Source: JALZVT01 sp964611345
Lineage (GTDB): Bacteria > Pseudomonadota > Gammaproteobacteria > Pseudomonadales > Azotimanducaceae
Length of the DNA stretch: 34,714 bases
Assembly: GCA_964611345.1 (NCBI GenBank)
Contig: CAZSYU010000037.1
Span: 1-34,714 of the forward strand
Direction: 5' to 3'
The translations under genes were made by a program, and so were the position numbers. The notes below the pieces were generated by a model, which was not told the DNA's origin, did not search any database, and saw only the letters and a list, made by a program, of their open reading frames with translations. This document shows, piece by piece, positions 13,932 to 23,641 of this stretch; position 1 is the stretch's first letter, and the number at the start of each line of letters is the position of its first letter.

Positions 13932-15218
13932 CTACCCCGCAATCCGCGCCTGCACCAACTCAATATGCCCTCGCAAATGGTACAGCTCATCCGCATAGCT
14001 CAACGGTGTATCCACCTGCTTCACTTCATCCTCAAGCCTTTGCGCCTCGGCTGCCAACTCTCTGCCATCCTCACCAGCATCAAGCCTCGCCTCAATATCC
14101 TTAAGATCCGCATACCACTTATAAATTCTCGACCGCACACGCCAGCGATACACCGGCGGAAACAACCGCATCAATGGCAATACCACCGCTATGAGCGGCA
14201 CCAGCATCACAATCAATCGATCAATCAGCGTGGCAGCCCAAAACGGCAAATAGCGCTGCAAAAAGGATGGACCACGCGCATGAAAGCGTTCCGCTTCTTC
14301 TTCCACCGGTAACGACAAGAACTTCTCTGTCGGGAAATCCCCCGCTTCCTGAAACAACCCATCCCCGCCCACTATCGAGGGCACCATCAACAACACCAAA
14401 TCCACCAACGCCGGATGCAAATCATCGCGGGCGGTTAACATTGCAGTCACACCAAGCAATTCAACATCTACAACCGGACGGTTCTCCGCCAGATCAATCG
14501 CCCCAGCTGGCAACAACAACGGCGACAAATAACGATGCTGTAAGTGATACGCCTCTGACCGTTCCAGATTCATCAACTGCACGCCTTCAGCGTGCAGCAA
14601 CGCTTTCACCTCTGGCGACTCAGCGCCACCCACCACAAACATCACATCGAGTTCATTGTTAAGTAGGGCCGTTGAGGCATCCGCCGTGTTTAGCTCTGTA
14701 AACCCCACGCCGTCCATGTCATTCAGTGCCAGCAATTCATCCACCAGCGCGCGCGTGCCGCTGCCTTGTGCACCGCGATTGACCCGCAAGTCTTTGAGCT
14801 GATGCATACGTAACAGTTCTTCGGCGTCACTCTGGTCGCTGGTTCTAACAAACACCCACAGCGGCTCAAAGTACAAACTGGCAAGACCACGTAACGCATC
14901 CCCCAGGGGTTCACCGTCTACTATTGTGGTGGGCAGCTTGGTGCCACCCTGCATCAGTGCAATGTCGACATCACCCGCAGCCAGAAGGGCCGCGTTTTCC
15001 ACACTGCCTGCGGTGTTGCGAAGCTCAAGCTCTATGCCTTGTTCTGCGAGTTTTTCATTAAGAGCCACACCAAAGGCGTGATACGCGCCATTAGGGCCAC
15101 CCGTGGCAAGCACAATGTGGCTGGGTGGTGCTGGCTTAACAAATTGGTAAGCGATGAGAAAACCCGCCAACACAATCAGCAAGCCAACGGTGCTGGAGCG
15201 CAGAAGCTGGTTGTTCAT
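13932..15218 (-). CDS. TAXI-family TRAP-type solute-binding protein with membrane anchors
   Basis: The 428-residue protein starts with a membrane anchor (about 8-27) followed by a TAXI-type binding domain (about 33-300). Recognisable parts are IVLATGGPNGAYHAFG, LRNTAGSVENAALLAAGDVD and VNRGAQGSGTRAL. A second membrane segment (about 325-352) and a charged, coiled-coil-like cytoplasmic tail (about 365-428) follow. TAXI proteins normally deliver solutes to fused TRAP permeases; none is encoded nearby. The extra C-terminal helix and tail suggest a membrane-bound sensor or a protein acting with an unlinked permease. The start follows the MoaD/ThiS-like gene by six bases, and that gene follows the molybdenum enzyme, so the three form an operon. 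Confidence 0.88.
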   Translation of the reverse strand: MNNQLLRSSTVGLLIVLAGFLIAYQFVKPAPPSHIVLATGGPNGAYHAFGVALNEKLAEQGIELELRNTAGSVENAALLAAGDVDIALMQGGTKLPTTIVDGEPLGDALRGLASLYFEPLWVFVRTSDQSDAEELLRMHQLKDLRVNRGAQGSGTRALVDELLALNDMDGVGFTELNTADASTALLNNELDVMFVVGGAESPEVKALLHAEGVQLMNLERSEAYHLQHRYLSPLLLPAGAIDLAENRPVVDVELLGVTAMLTARDDLHPALVDLVLLMVPSIVGGDGLFQEAGDFPTEKFLSLPVEEEAERFHARGPSFLQRYLPFWAATLIDRLIVMLVPLIAVVLPLMRLFPPVYRWRVRSRIYKWYADLKDIEARLDAGEDGRELAAEAQRLEDEVKQVDTPLSYADELYHLRGHIELVQARIAG

Positions 15219-15224
15219 GGGCGG

Positions 15225-15467
15225 TTAGCCCCCTTCTATGCGCTGCATAAAAAACACTTCCGCGTTCGGCTGCAGCGGTTCTAAAAAGGCGTCCTGGTAG
15301 ATTTGCCCGTCAATCGCAACCGCCATCGACTCAAGCGCTTCCCCCATACCGGCGAAGCGCTTATCCAGCGCCAAAACAAGTTCGCGGTAGTTGGCGGCCG
15401 CCACCTCTACCTCGCGTGTATTATCCGAAAGGATCAACAGCGAATCTGGAAAGGTGACCTGCGCCAA
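15225..15467 (-). CDS. MoaD/ThiS-like beta-grasp sulfur-carrier protein
   Basis: The 80-residue product has a ubiquitin-like beta-grasp pattern and ends in EGG, the C-terminal diglycine that MoaD and ThiS use as a thiocarboxylate. The body (residues 27-60) fits the MoaD helix with the following strands. The start must be TTG at 15467, because an in-frame TAG lies three codons upstream and no later start keeps the first strand. It sits 45 bp after the molybdenum hydroxylase gene and six bases before the TAXI gene. A role in sulfuration for molybdopterin synthesis, or a dedicated carrier for this enzyme, is the likely reason for the linkage. No partner MoaE or MoeB is visible in the window. Confidence 0.8.
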   Translation of the reverse strand: MAQVTFPDSLLILSDNTREVEVAAANYRELVLALDKRFAGMGEALESMAVAIDGQIYQDAFLEPLQPNAEVFFMQRIEGG

Positions 15468-15512
15468 TGGGTTCTAGAGCCTCGTCGAGAGTTAAGAAAG
15501 CAGAGTTTCGCG

Positions 15513-17795
15513 TTACGCCTTGTTTGCCGCATCTGCCGCCGCATCCACCGCCGCAACGATGCGTGGCGGCGACAACGGCAGTTCGTTAATGCGCACACCC
15601 GTGGCGTGCGCCACCGCGTTACCAATGGCCGCCAATGGTGCAACGATGGGCGTTTCACCCACACCGCGCACACCGTAAGGGTGCGACGGGTTTGGCACTT
15701 CAATAATCTGACAATCAATCATGGGCAGATCGCTCGCCACCGGAATGCGATAGTCGAGGAAGCCGGCGTTTTGCATAACGCCCTTGTCATCAAAAATGTA
15801 TTCCTCGTTCAGCGCCCAGCCAATGCCCTGTGCAGCACCACCCTGCATCTGTCCTTCAACGTACGCCGGATGAATCGCCTTGCCGGCGTCTTGAATGGCG
15901 GTGAAGTTCAGTACTTCAACATGCCCCGTGTCCGAATCTACTGCGACGTCGGTGAAGTTCACCGAGAAACTTGCGCCTGCGCCCTGCGCATTAAGCGAGG
16001 CTCGGCCAGAGATGGGCCCGCCGGTTTTGGCAGCAGCAGCGGCAATGTCGGCAAGGCTTAACGGCTTAACATCTGCGTTAACACCTGCCTTGGGCGTACA
16101 GTGGCCGTCTTCCCATTCCACCTGATCGTCGTCCACACCCCAGGTGGCTGCGGCGCGGGCTTTGCACTGTGTGATGACATCTTCGCAGGCCTGCACAACC
16201 GCCATACCCGTGGCAAAGGTGGTGCGGCTGCCGCCGGTAACGTTGGAAAAGCCGGTGCTTTGGGTGTCGCCCACAATGGCGCGAATGCTGTCGTACTGCA
16301 CACCCAGCGTCTCTGCCGCCATCAAACACATGGAGGCGCGTGAGCCACCAATGTCCGGGTTGCCTTCGACAACTGTGACTGTGCCGTTCTCGGCCAAATG
16401 CACTTCGGCGCTCGATTGCATGCCCACGTTAAACCAGAACCCGGCAGAAACGCCGCGGCCTGCGCCTTTGGGTACCGGTGCCTTGTACGCAGGATGGTTC
16501 TTCGCCGCCTGCAAACACTCAACGAAGCCAATCTTTGGAAACTTGGGTCCGTAAGGCGTTTGCGTGCCTTCGCTTGCCGCGTTGTGCAACCGAAGGTCGA
16601 TGGGATCGATGCCGAGTTCGGTGGCAGCCTCATCCAGAATAGACTCAAACGCGTGCATGCTCTGTGGCGCACCCGGTGCGCGATACGCCGCCACCTTTGG
16701 CTTATTTACCAACACATCCAGCGTTTCTACCTTGAAATTTTCAATGGTGTACGGCGAGAACACGGCCATACCGGCAGGCCCGGTGGGCGCGCCTGCAAAA
16801 CCGCCGGCTTCAAACGCCATCCAGATTTTTGCAGCCGTAATGGTGCCGTCTTTTTTCAGGCCAATCTTTGCGGTGCCGTAGGTGCCCGAGGTTGGACCCG
16901 TGGCGCGAAACACTTCTTCGCGAGACATCTGCATTTTTACCGGCTTGCCGGATTTTTGTGAGAGCAGCAGTGCCACGGGCTCGAGGTACACCACGGTTTT
17001 ACCGCCAAAACCGCCGCCAATTTCTGTGGCAATAAACTTGAGGTCGGCCATGTTCATGCCCAGCAATTTGCTGGTAGCCGCCCGAAACTCGAAGTGACCC
17101 TGAGTAGAACACCACACCGTTGCAGCGCCACCCTCGTTGGCTTGGGCCACACAACCGTGCGGCTCGATGTAACCCTGGTGCGCCATGGGCACAATGTACT
17201 CACGCTCAAGCACCAGATCGGCTTGCTCGAAGCCTTCCTCTATGTTGCCGCGGTTAAAGGTGGTGACACTCACCACGTTGCTCGCTTTTTCGGGTTCGGG
17301 CTTGACACCTGCGGTCTTACAGGTGGGGTCTAGCAACGGGGCGTCGTCTTTCATCGCATCGCGCACATCCAGCACCACCGGCAACTCTTCGTATTCCACT
17401 TCGATGAGCTTTAGTGCTTGCAACGCAAGTTGTGGACTTTGTGCTGCGACCGCAGCAACCGCCTGGCCGTGGTACACCACCTTGTCGCGGGCCATGACAT
17501 TTTTGGCAAGGTCAGTCATGGAACCACCGCTTTCACCGCCAATGGCTTCATCGCCAATGCCGCCCGGAAAATCGGCGCCGCTTACGGCGGCAAACACACC
17601 CGGCATATCCAGCGCCCGGCTGAGGTTCACGCTTTTGATTTTGGCGTGGGCGTAAGGGCTGCGCAAAATGCGCCCATGAATCATGCCGGGCAGTATGGGA
17701 TCGGCGCCGTACTGGGCCCGGCCGGTGACCTTATCCACGCCGTCGGGGCGCACGGGACGGGTACCAATGTATTTGTAATCAACTGCTTCGGCCAT
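15513..17795 (-). CDS. Xanthine dehydrogenase-family molybdopterin-binding (large) subunit
   Basis: Of the possible starts, ATG 17795 (MAEAVDYKYIG) has GGAAGGA eight bases upstream. The ATG at 17804 abuts that site and is unlikely. The 760-residue product has the family motifs GTRPVRPDGVDKVTG near the N-terminus, GGGFGGK at about 260-266 and AYRAPGAPQSMHAFE at about 370. The C-terminal RGVGETP carries the conserved catalytic glutamate (about residue 714). AYRAPG marks it as a general molybdenum hydroxylase rather than a CO dehydrogenase. Such enzymes oxidise aldehydes, purines or aromatic rings, passing electrons through separate FAD and 2Fe-2S subunits. Neither is encoded here, so partners must lie elsewhere. 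The gene leads an operon and is divergent from a thiolase. Confidence 0.93.
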   Translation of the reverse strand: MAEAVDYKYIGTRPVRPDGVDKVTGRAQYGADPILPGMIHGRILRSPYAHAKIKSVNLSRALDMPGVFAAVSGADFPGGIGDEAIGGESGGSMTDLAKNVMARDKVVYHGQAVAAVAAQSPQLALQALKLIEVEYEELPVVLDVRDAMKDDAPLLDPTCKTAGVKPEPEKASNVVSVTTFNRGNIEEGFEQADLVLEREYIVPMAHQGYIEPHGCVAQANEGGAATVWCSTQGHFEFRAATSKLLGMNMADLKFIATEIGGGFGGKTVVYLEPVALLLSQKSGKPVKMQMSREEVFRATGPTSGTYGTAKIGLKKDGTITAAKIWMAFEAGGFAGAPTGPAGMAVFSPYTIENFKVETLDVLVNKPKVAAYRAPGAPQSMHAFESILDEAATELGIDPIDLRLHNAASEGTQTPYGPKFPKIGFVECLQAAKNHPAYKAPVPKGAGRGVSAGFWFNVGMQSSAEVHLAENGTVTVVEGNPDIGGSRASMCLMAAETLGVQYDSIRAIVGDTQSTGFSNVTGGSRTTFATGMAVVQACEDVITQCKARAAATWGVDDDQVEWEDGHCTPKAGVNADVKPLSLADIAAAAAKTGGPISGRASLNAQGAGASFSVNFTDVAVDSDTGHVEVLNFTAIQDAGKAIHPAYVEGQMQGGAAQGIGWALNEEYIFDDKGVMQNAGFLDYRIPVASDLPMIDCQIIEVPNPSHPYGVRGVGETPIVAPLAAIGNAVAHATGVRINELPLSPPRIVAAVDAAADAANKA

Positions 17796-17933
17796 GGGGC
17801 GCATCCTTCCAGTGGGTCTTTCTATTTATATACTCAAATTTACCAGAAATTGGGGGGTTAGAGGTATGGCGGGTTTAGGCCAAGGGGTTTATTCGTTAAC
17901 CTGACCCAGAGAGTTAAATAGTAGGAGAGACCT

Positions 17934-19097
17934 ATGGAAGACGTATTTATTGTTGGCGCTGCGCGCAGCCCCATTGGCAAGCGCGGCAAGGGCCTTGCCG
18001 GCATGATGCCCGCAGATCTGTTGGGTGCTGTACAGAAAGGCGTTCTCGACCGCGCGGGCGTGAAACCACAAAACGTGGGCCAGGTGATTGGCGGTTGTGT
18101 ATCGCAAATCAATCAACAGTCATTCAACGTGGCCCGCGTGGCCTGGCTGTCCCAGGGCTTCCCCGAAGAAGTCGCCGCCACCACCATTGATTCTCAGTGC
18201 GGTTCAAGCCAACAAGCAACCTCGTTGGGTGCGGCCATGGTGGCCTCGGGCATGGAAGAGGTTGTGATGGCCTGCGGCATTGAAATGATGTCGGTGATCC
18301 CACTTGGCTCCAACATGGCCGGTGGTCCCCCCATGGGCGAAAGCTATTTCGAGCACTACGAACCCACCAGCCAGTTTCAGGGCGCGGCCATGATTGCTGA
18401 AGAGTTTCAGATCACGCGGCAAGACACCGACGCCTTTGGGTTGAACAGCCAGGAAAAAGCCATTCGCGCGTGGGAAGAAGGCCGGTTTGATCGCGAAGTG
18501 GTGCCTATTGAAGCGCCTGTGCTTGATGAAGAATTCAAGCCCACCGGCAAAAAACACACCGTCAGCAAAGACGAAGGTTTGCGCGCCACCGACATGGAAT
18601 CCCTCGGCGGCTTGAAGGCCGTGCCCGGGCAAGAGATTCACACAGCAGGTTCCAGCTCGCAGGTGTCTGATGGTGCCGCGGCTGTGTTGCTTGCCAGTGC
18701 ATCGGCTGTTGAAAAATACGGCTTAACGCCACGCGCAAAAATCAGTTCCACAACACTTGTGGGTTGTGACCCTGTCACCATGTTGAAAGGGCCTATTCCC
18801 GCGACCGAAAAGGTGCTCGGTGACACCGGCTTAACCATCGACGACATCGACACCTTTGAAGTGAACGAAGCGTTCGCATCGGTTGTGCTTGCCTGGCAGA
18901 AGGCTGTAGGTGCGCCCGTTGAGAAGGTGAATCCCAATGGCGGCGCCATTGCGCTGGGCCACCCCACCGGTTCGACCGGTGCACGGTTGATTACCACCGC
19001 CCTGCACGAGCTTGAGCGTACGAATGGCAAGTACGGCTTGATTGCGATGTGTTGTGGCGGCGGGCTGGGTACCGGCACCATTATCGAGCGGGTGTAA
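17934..19097 (+). CDS. Thiolase (acetyl-CoA acyltransferase), FadA5-like
   Basis: The 387-residue enzyme has the thiolase nucleophile in IDSQCGSSQQ (C89), GHPTGSTGAR (H343) and the second cysteine in MCCGGGLGTG (C373). Overall it strongly resembles the FadA5 steroid-side-chain thiolase group, for example RSPIGKR at the N-terminus, VIGGCVSQ and LITTALHELERT. FadA5-type enzymes cleave beta-ketoacyl-CoAs with bulky acyl groups, so sterol or other complex lipid degradation is possible. The start has AGGAGA five bases upstream. It is divergent from the molybdenum hydroxylase gene across 138 bp. No acyl-CoA dehydrogenase is nearby; the enoyl-CoA hydratase-family gene at 32485-33258 could contribute to the same type of pathway. 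Confidence 0.93.
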   Translation: MEDVFIVGAARSPIGKRGKGLAGMMPADLLGAVQKGVLDRAGVKPQNVGQVIGGCVSQINQQSFNVARVAWLSQGFPEEVAATTIDSQCGSSQQATSLGAAMVASGMEEVVMACGIEMMSVIPLGSNMAGGPPMGESYFEHYEPTSQFQGAAMIAEEFQITRQDTDAFGLNSQEKAIRAWEEGRFDREVVPIEAPVLDEEFKPTGKKHTVSKDEGLRATDMESLGGLKAVPGQEIHTAGSSSQVSDGAAAVLLASASAVEKYGLTPRAKISSTTLVGCDPVTMLKGPIPATEKVLGDTGLTIDDIDTFEVNEAFASVVLAWQKAVGAPVEKVNPNGGAIALGHPTGSTGARLITTALHELERTNGKYGLIAMCCGGGLGTGTIIERV

Positions 19098-19275
19098 TAA
19101 ATCGACTCGATATAAAAACAGCCGGTCCAGGATGTAAAAAGGCTGGCGGTTTACATTTTGCTCACAAGCATCATAGCGCGCCTCCTATACATTGGTTCTA
19201 ACCGTCGCGGCCGCGTTCAACCAATCGCGGCTGCGGTAACGGGGACAATTTAGGACATGGAGAGAGGTACGCGAA

Positions 19276-22200
19276 TTGGATATTGCTGTGCAGCCAGTGG
19301 CCCTAATAGCCCGGGTCACCACCTTCCTTCTTAACTGCCTTCATTGCGCCATTATTACCGGTGCCCTTGGCGGCCTGTTCACGAGCCCAGCCGTAGCGGC
19401 AGACACCCGCCTGGTGAGTGTTGCCGACGGGGGCGGAGTGATTTCTCGCGAACCCAACGGTGAACTGCGTCCAGACAGCCGCGCGAGCTCGGCCTCGAGC
19501 GACGACGGGCGTTACACAGTCTTCATATCGAGCGCGAACAACCTCACAGACAACATTACCGAAAACGATGATCGCATTTATCAGGTGTACCGCCACGATG
19601 CACTCACGGACACCGTCGAAGCGGTAAGCGCCAACGCAGCCGGCGAACTCGCTATTGGCGGCGCTACACAGCCGAGCGTTAGCGCAGATGGCCAGTGGAT
19701 TGTCTTTTTAAGTGCCGCTAATAATCTATTGCCTCTTGACTCCAACGTTGACCAAGTTTATCTGCGCAACATGGCCACAGGCACTCTGACGCTGGTTAGC
19801 AGTAGCAACACAGGCGCCTTTGGCAACAACGATTCCCGCAATCCAGTAATCAGCGGCGACGGTAGCACCATAGCATTCACTTCGTTCGCAACCAACCTGG
19901 TTGCCGATAACCTAAATGCACTAATCAACGTCTATGTATACAACCGCGCGGCCAACACCACCTCACTAGTCAGTAAAACGAGCGCAGGAGTTGGCGCTGA
20001 TGAAAACTCCGACAACGCCAGCATCAGCGATGATGGCACCCGCATTGCCTTCGATTCGCAATCCACAAATTTGATCCCCGAGCAGGTCAATTCGGAGCAA
20101 CAAGTGTACCTGGCCAATCTAACGACCAACGAGATATCGATTGTCAGCACATCTGCAACCAACGTCGCAGGCGATTCCCCAAGCGATTCGCCATTGATTT
20201 CTGGTAACGGGCTGCACGTTGCGTTTCGTAGCGAAGCCACTGATCTTATCGCCGGCGTCACAGGTAGACAGCTGTACCTTAAAAATCTCACCAACGATAC
20301 CCTGCAGCTCGTCTCCCAAACAGAATCCGGAGAACCTTCAAACGGTTTTCTCGTACCTCAATCAGTTACAGCCGACGCTAGTGAAGTTCTTTTCTCCAGC
20401 ACGGCTCGCAACCTGGTACCAGGGAAGAACGTCGACGAGCTAGATTTCTTTCTGGCTGACACGCAGAGCGGTGTCTTGCAATTGCAACGCACCAGCGACA
20501 ACCGGTCCTACAACAACGGCAATCTAAATCGGACCGGCACACACCTTGTTCTAAGCACTTCACGGACCACATTTGTTGGACCTATCCTGAATACGTTTGA
20601 CTTGCTCAATCGCACTACGAATACGGCGACCACTATACAAGCCAACCCACATCAGCCGCGCTCAGGCAACAGTGAATCAACGACCAACTCGCTACTCCCA
20701 CTTCCGTCCGACGGGAGCCACATTGTCTTTGAATCATTTGCCACCAATCTCGTGAGCGATGGCAGCAACGACAACGTTGAAGACATTTATCTCTATACTG
20801 AGCAGTCCGACAGCGTTGAGCTCCTCTTTAGCGGCCGTGAAGGCGCACAAACCGATTTGGAAGCTGCAAATGCTGATGGCAGCCTCTACCTGATAAGCTC
20901 CAGCATCGGTGATCTGGTGCCCAACGACACAAACAGCAGCATCGACTTGTTTCTGTTGAACAGCACAACAGGTGACATCCAACGCGTTAGCACGAACAGT
21001 AATGGCGACGAGTTAGCAACAGGAAGTGCCACAGGTGATTTAAGCGGTAACGGGCAGTTCCTGCTGTTTACTTCTGCAGAAAACCTGGTTGGCACCGACC
21101 CACTCCCGCCTGCAGCCGAACCACTGTATTTAAAGAACCTGCTGACGGGCGAGATTCAACACGTCGACAGAGCCACTGATGGCGGGTTTGCTGATCAGAA
21201 TGCCGTTAGTATCAGTATTGATGGCAGCGGCCGATTTGTTGCCTTCACTTCCCAGGCCACAAACATCGGCGGCCCGATCGCGTCCTTTCGACAAGCCTAT
21301 CTGTTCGATGCAAACACCGGGGCCGTGCGAGCCTTAACTCAAAACCGGCAGGGAGAAGCGGCCAACTCAGACATATTCCGACCGGAAATTTCCCAAGATG
21401 GCCGAAGTGTTAGTGTTCTCACGACGGCAACTAACCTTACCCCGGCAGACAGCGACCTGTTTCTCGACGTTTTTCTGATCGACGTCACCACCAATGACAT
21501 CGAACTCATCAGCAAAAGTAGTGCGGGCGAAACTGCATCCACCGCTGCATTTGGTGGTTCTCTTAGCGCCGACGGTGAGGCGGTAGTGTTCACAACCGAT
21601 GCAATCAATGTTCACCCCGCAGCAGACGGCGACCGAGAGCAAGTGTATTTACGCGATAGACGCACAGGCACAACAGAACTCGTGAGCATTGCAACCGATG
21701 GCACACCTGCAAACGACCGCAGTAGCGGAGGCGCGATAAGCGGCAACGGCCTAACCATCGCCTTCACTTCTGAATCCAACAACCTGGACGCAGACACGAA
21801 TAGGCTAAGAGATGTCTATCGCCATCGCCGCAGCGCCGACACTACACAATCACCTCTGTTTTCAAGCGTGTTACCCAGCAGTAGAACGGCAACGGTTGCT
21901 TCCCCATTTTCTGTCTTTGTCACCATCATCGCCTCTACCGATCTCACCGGCTGCCGACTACGACTCGGCACCGCCCTGGGTGCAACCATGACATATGCAG
22001 AAACCGACCCGCTCAGCAACGAGATAATTGGTGCAACTAACGATGCCGTAGATCTCAGTGCCGGCTTACCCAGATCATTTGTTGTCAGCATTTCGCCAAG
22101 CGACGTTACCCCGGCTCAAGAACTGCCTCTGCAGGCCTACTGCGAATCGGGTGGTGTAACCGACGATTTGCCGGGCATCAACACGCTCGCGTTCTCGGTT

Positions 22201-22596
22201 ACCGAAATACCCAGCGCTGATGTCATTGCACTGGCAGCCACATCAAGTGATGACGGCACCGTTACCCTACCCAGCGATGGCAGCTTTGGCGCCTTTGCGG
22301 TGGCATCGATAAACCTGGGCGCAAACAGCAGTATTATTGTGCGACCTAACATCAGCGGCGCTACGCTTAGCGATGTACTGGTGTGTGAAACCAACCCAAT
22401 CACAGGTGATTGCCTGAGCCCGGCAGCCCCTCAAGTCTCGCTCGAGATCGCGCCGGACGCCACACCCACGTTCTCAGTATTTGCCCGCAGCGATAACGAC
22501 ATTCCGTTTGATCCTGGCAGCAATCGAATTGCGCTTGAATTTCTGGATGACAGCGAGGGAGTAAGGGGACGCACCAGCGTGGCGGTGCAGCGGTAG
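19276..22596 (+). CDS. Exported protein with 14 TolB/PD40-type propeller repeats
   Basis: The 1106-residue protein begins at a TTG, nine bases after an AGAGAGG ribosome site. Its signal peptide is cleaved after about residue 41 (SPAVA). From about residue 74 I count 14 repeats of 55-61 residues, each with the pattern S-x-DG-x-x-hydrophobic-x-F-x-S-x-A-x-NL and then VY or LY, as in TolB/PD40-type beta-propellers. Fourteen repeats fit two consecutive seven-bladed propellers. A C-terminal region of about 235 residues (about 870-1106) has beta-sandwich character and paired cysteines. The gene follows the thiolase and ends one base before the convergent dehalogenase-like gene. It is likely a secreted or surface ligand-binding protein; no catalytic motif was seen. 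Confidence 0.85.
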   Translation: MDIAVQPVALIARVTTFLLNCLHCAIITGALGGLFTSPAVAADTRLVSVADGGGVISREPNGELRPDSRASSASSDDGRYTVFISSANNLTDNITENDDRIYQVYRHDALTDTVEAVSANAAGELAIGGATQPSVSADGQWIVFLSAANNLLPLDSNVDQVYLRNMATGTLTLVSSSNTGAFGNNDSRNPVISGDGSTIAFTSFATNLVADNLNALINVYVYNRAANTTSLVSKTSAGVGADENSDNASISDDGTRIAFDSQSTNLIPEQVNSEQQVYLANLTTNEISIVSTSATNVAGDSPSDSPLISGNGLHVAFRSEATDLIAGVTGRQLYLKNLTNDTLQLVSQTESGEPSNGFLVPQSVTADASEVLFSSTARNLVPGKNVDELDFFLADTQSGVLQLQRTSDNRSYNNGNLNRTGTHLVLSTSRTTFVGPILNTFDLLNRTTNTATTIQANPHQPRSGNSESTTNSLLPLPSDGSHIVFESFATNLVSDGSNDNVEDIYLYTEQSDSVELLFSGREGAQTDLEAANADGSLYLISSSIGDLVPNDTNSSIDLFLLNSTTGDIQRVSTNSNGDELATGSATGDLSGNGQFLLFTSAENLVGTDPLPPAAEPLYLKNLLTGEIQHVDRATDGGFADQNAVSISIDGSGRFVAFTSQATNIGGPIASFRQAYLFDANTGAVRALTQNRQGEAANSDIFRPEISQDGRSVSVLTTATNLTPADSDLFLDVFLIDVTTNDIELISKSSAGETASTAAFGGSLSADGEAVVFTTDAINVHPAADGDREQVYLRDRRTGTTELVSIATDGTPANDRSSGGAISGNGLTIAFTSESNNLDADTNRLRDVYRHRRSADTTQSPLFSSVLPSSRTATVASPFSVFVTIIASTDLTGCRLRLGTALGATMTYAETDPLSNEIIGATNDAVDLSAGLPRSFVVSISPSDVTPAQELPLQAYCESGGVTDDLPGINTLAFSVTEIPSADVIALAATSSDDGTVTLPSDGSFGAFAVASINLGANSSIIVRPNISGATLSDVLVCETNPITGDCLSPAAPQVSLEIAPDATPTFSVFARSDNDIPFDPGSNRIALEFLDDSEGVRGRTSVAVQR

Positions 22597-22597
22597 G

Positions 22598-23566
22598 TTA
22601 CGCGCTCCTAATCCGCCGCAGTAAAATCTCCGCGACCTCTGCACCGTGCGAGTTCTGCAAAAAATGTCCGGCGTCTTTAATGCCGTCAAAGCTTGCGTTG
22701 CCCATTTGCTTGGCCCAGGTTTCGCCCCACTCCTGGGTGAACACATCGTCCGCACAGCCCCAGATAAAATGCACGTGCTTTTGCCAGTTAAGCAGCGCAC
22801 GATAATGGCTGGTTTGCGCCGCACCATTGCCGCCGTCGTAATTATCAAAACAAATCGATAACGGGAACCGGCGCGCACCGTTGTAGGCACCGTCGGCCAG
22901 GCCAGCGTACGGTGCCGCGAAGCCTTTATAAATGCGCGCCGCATCGCCTTCCAGTTGTGGTGCTTCACCGCCCACAAAACCTGCAATCATTTGTTTTTGA
23001 TCAATCAAGCCGGCACTGCGCACCAGCAACAACCCAAGGTCTGGTTTCTCTTTGTGGAACATGCCGCCTTCGTGCCAGTTCTTGTTCCAGCTACGAATCG
23101 CATCGCTGTACACAAAGTCGTCGTGATGCAGCCAGGTGTTCATAATGGTTAAGCGCTCAAATCGCTCCGGCATCATGGCGGCTTGCGCAAGACCAGTAGG
23201 ACCGCCCCAGTCCTGGCACATGAGGGTGATGTTATTGAGATCAAGCGCCACAATGAGCGAGGTCAAGATTTCGGTGTGTCGGGCAATGGTGAACCAGTGT
23301 GGGTCGGTGGGCTTGTCCGAGCGACCAAAGCCCATGTGGTCTGGTGCTATACAGCGGTAACCCGCGTCCAGCATGCGCGGAATGATGTCGCGGTACAGAT
23401 AGCTCCAGGTGGGCATGCCGTGGGTCATGAGAACCACGGGTGCATCACGTGAACCTTCGTCGATGTAGTGCATGCGCAGGTCGTGCCACAGGTGGTAGTG
23501 CGGCTCGAACTGAAAGTCTGTTAAGTCGGCAAAATTGATATCGGGGGTTCGTATGAATTCTGTCAC
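22598..23566 (-). CDS. Haloalkane dehalogenase-like alpha/beta hydrolase
   Basis: The start was set at GTG 23566, six bases after AGGAGA. The longer frame from 23599 places that site inside the gene. The 322-residue product has the oxyanion motif MTHGMPTWSYLYRD (HG at 49-50) and the nucleophile elbow CQDWGGP (D119, followed by halide-binding-type W120). The acid candidate is in GCADDVF (D273 or D274), and the catalytic histidine is in DAGHFLQ (H301). An aspartate nucleophile followed by Trp is typical of haloalkane dehalogenases and distinguishes them from esterases. The role is inferred as hydrolysis of a carbon-halogen bond or an epoxide. It is convergent with the propeller-protein gene and divergent from the dioxygenase gene across 75 bp. 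Confidence 0.87.
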   Translation of the reverse strand: MTEFIRTPDINFADLTDFQFEPHYHLWHDLRMHYIDEGSRDAPVVLMTHGMPTWSYLYRDIIPRMLDAGYRCIAPDHMGFGRSDKPTDPHWFTIARHTEILTSLIVALDLNNITLMCQDWGGPTGLAQAAMMPERFERLTIMNTWLHHDDFVYSDAIRSWNKNWHEGGMFHKEKPDLGLLLVRSAGLIDQKQMIAGFVGGEAPQLEGDAARIYKGFAAPYAGLADGAYNGARRFPLSICFDNYDGGNGAAQTSHYRALLNWQKHVHFIWGCADDVFTQEWGETWAKQMGNASFDGIKDAGHFLQNSHGAEVAEILLRRIRSA

Positions 23567-23641
23567 GCGCTCTCTCCTATGCATCATTCGTGTTGTCACG
23601 ACGAGTCACGGTATATTAGCCATATAGTTCGAGGCCAAACA

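Noticed and set aside
13721..13996. A 91-codon minus-strand frame overlapping the 3' end of the TAXI gene
   Set aside because: It overlaps a confident gene, has no ribosome site and shows no family match.
19098..19275. Terminator or regulatory RNA after the thiolase
   Set aside because: Only short stems (5-6 bp) were found, without a T-run in register.
23579..23641. Longer N-terminus for the TauD-type dioxygenase
   Set aside because: It overlaps the ribosome site of the divergent gene, and the added residues do not fit the family.
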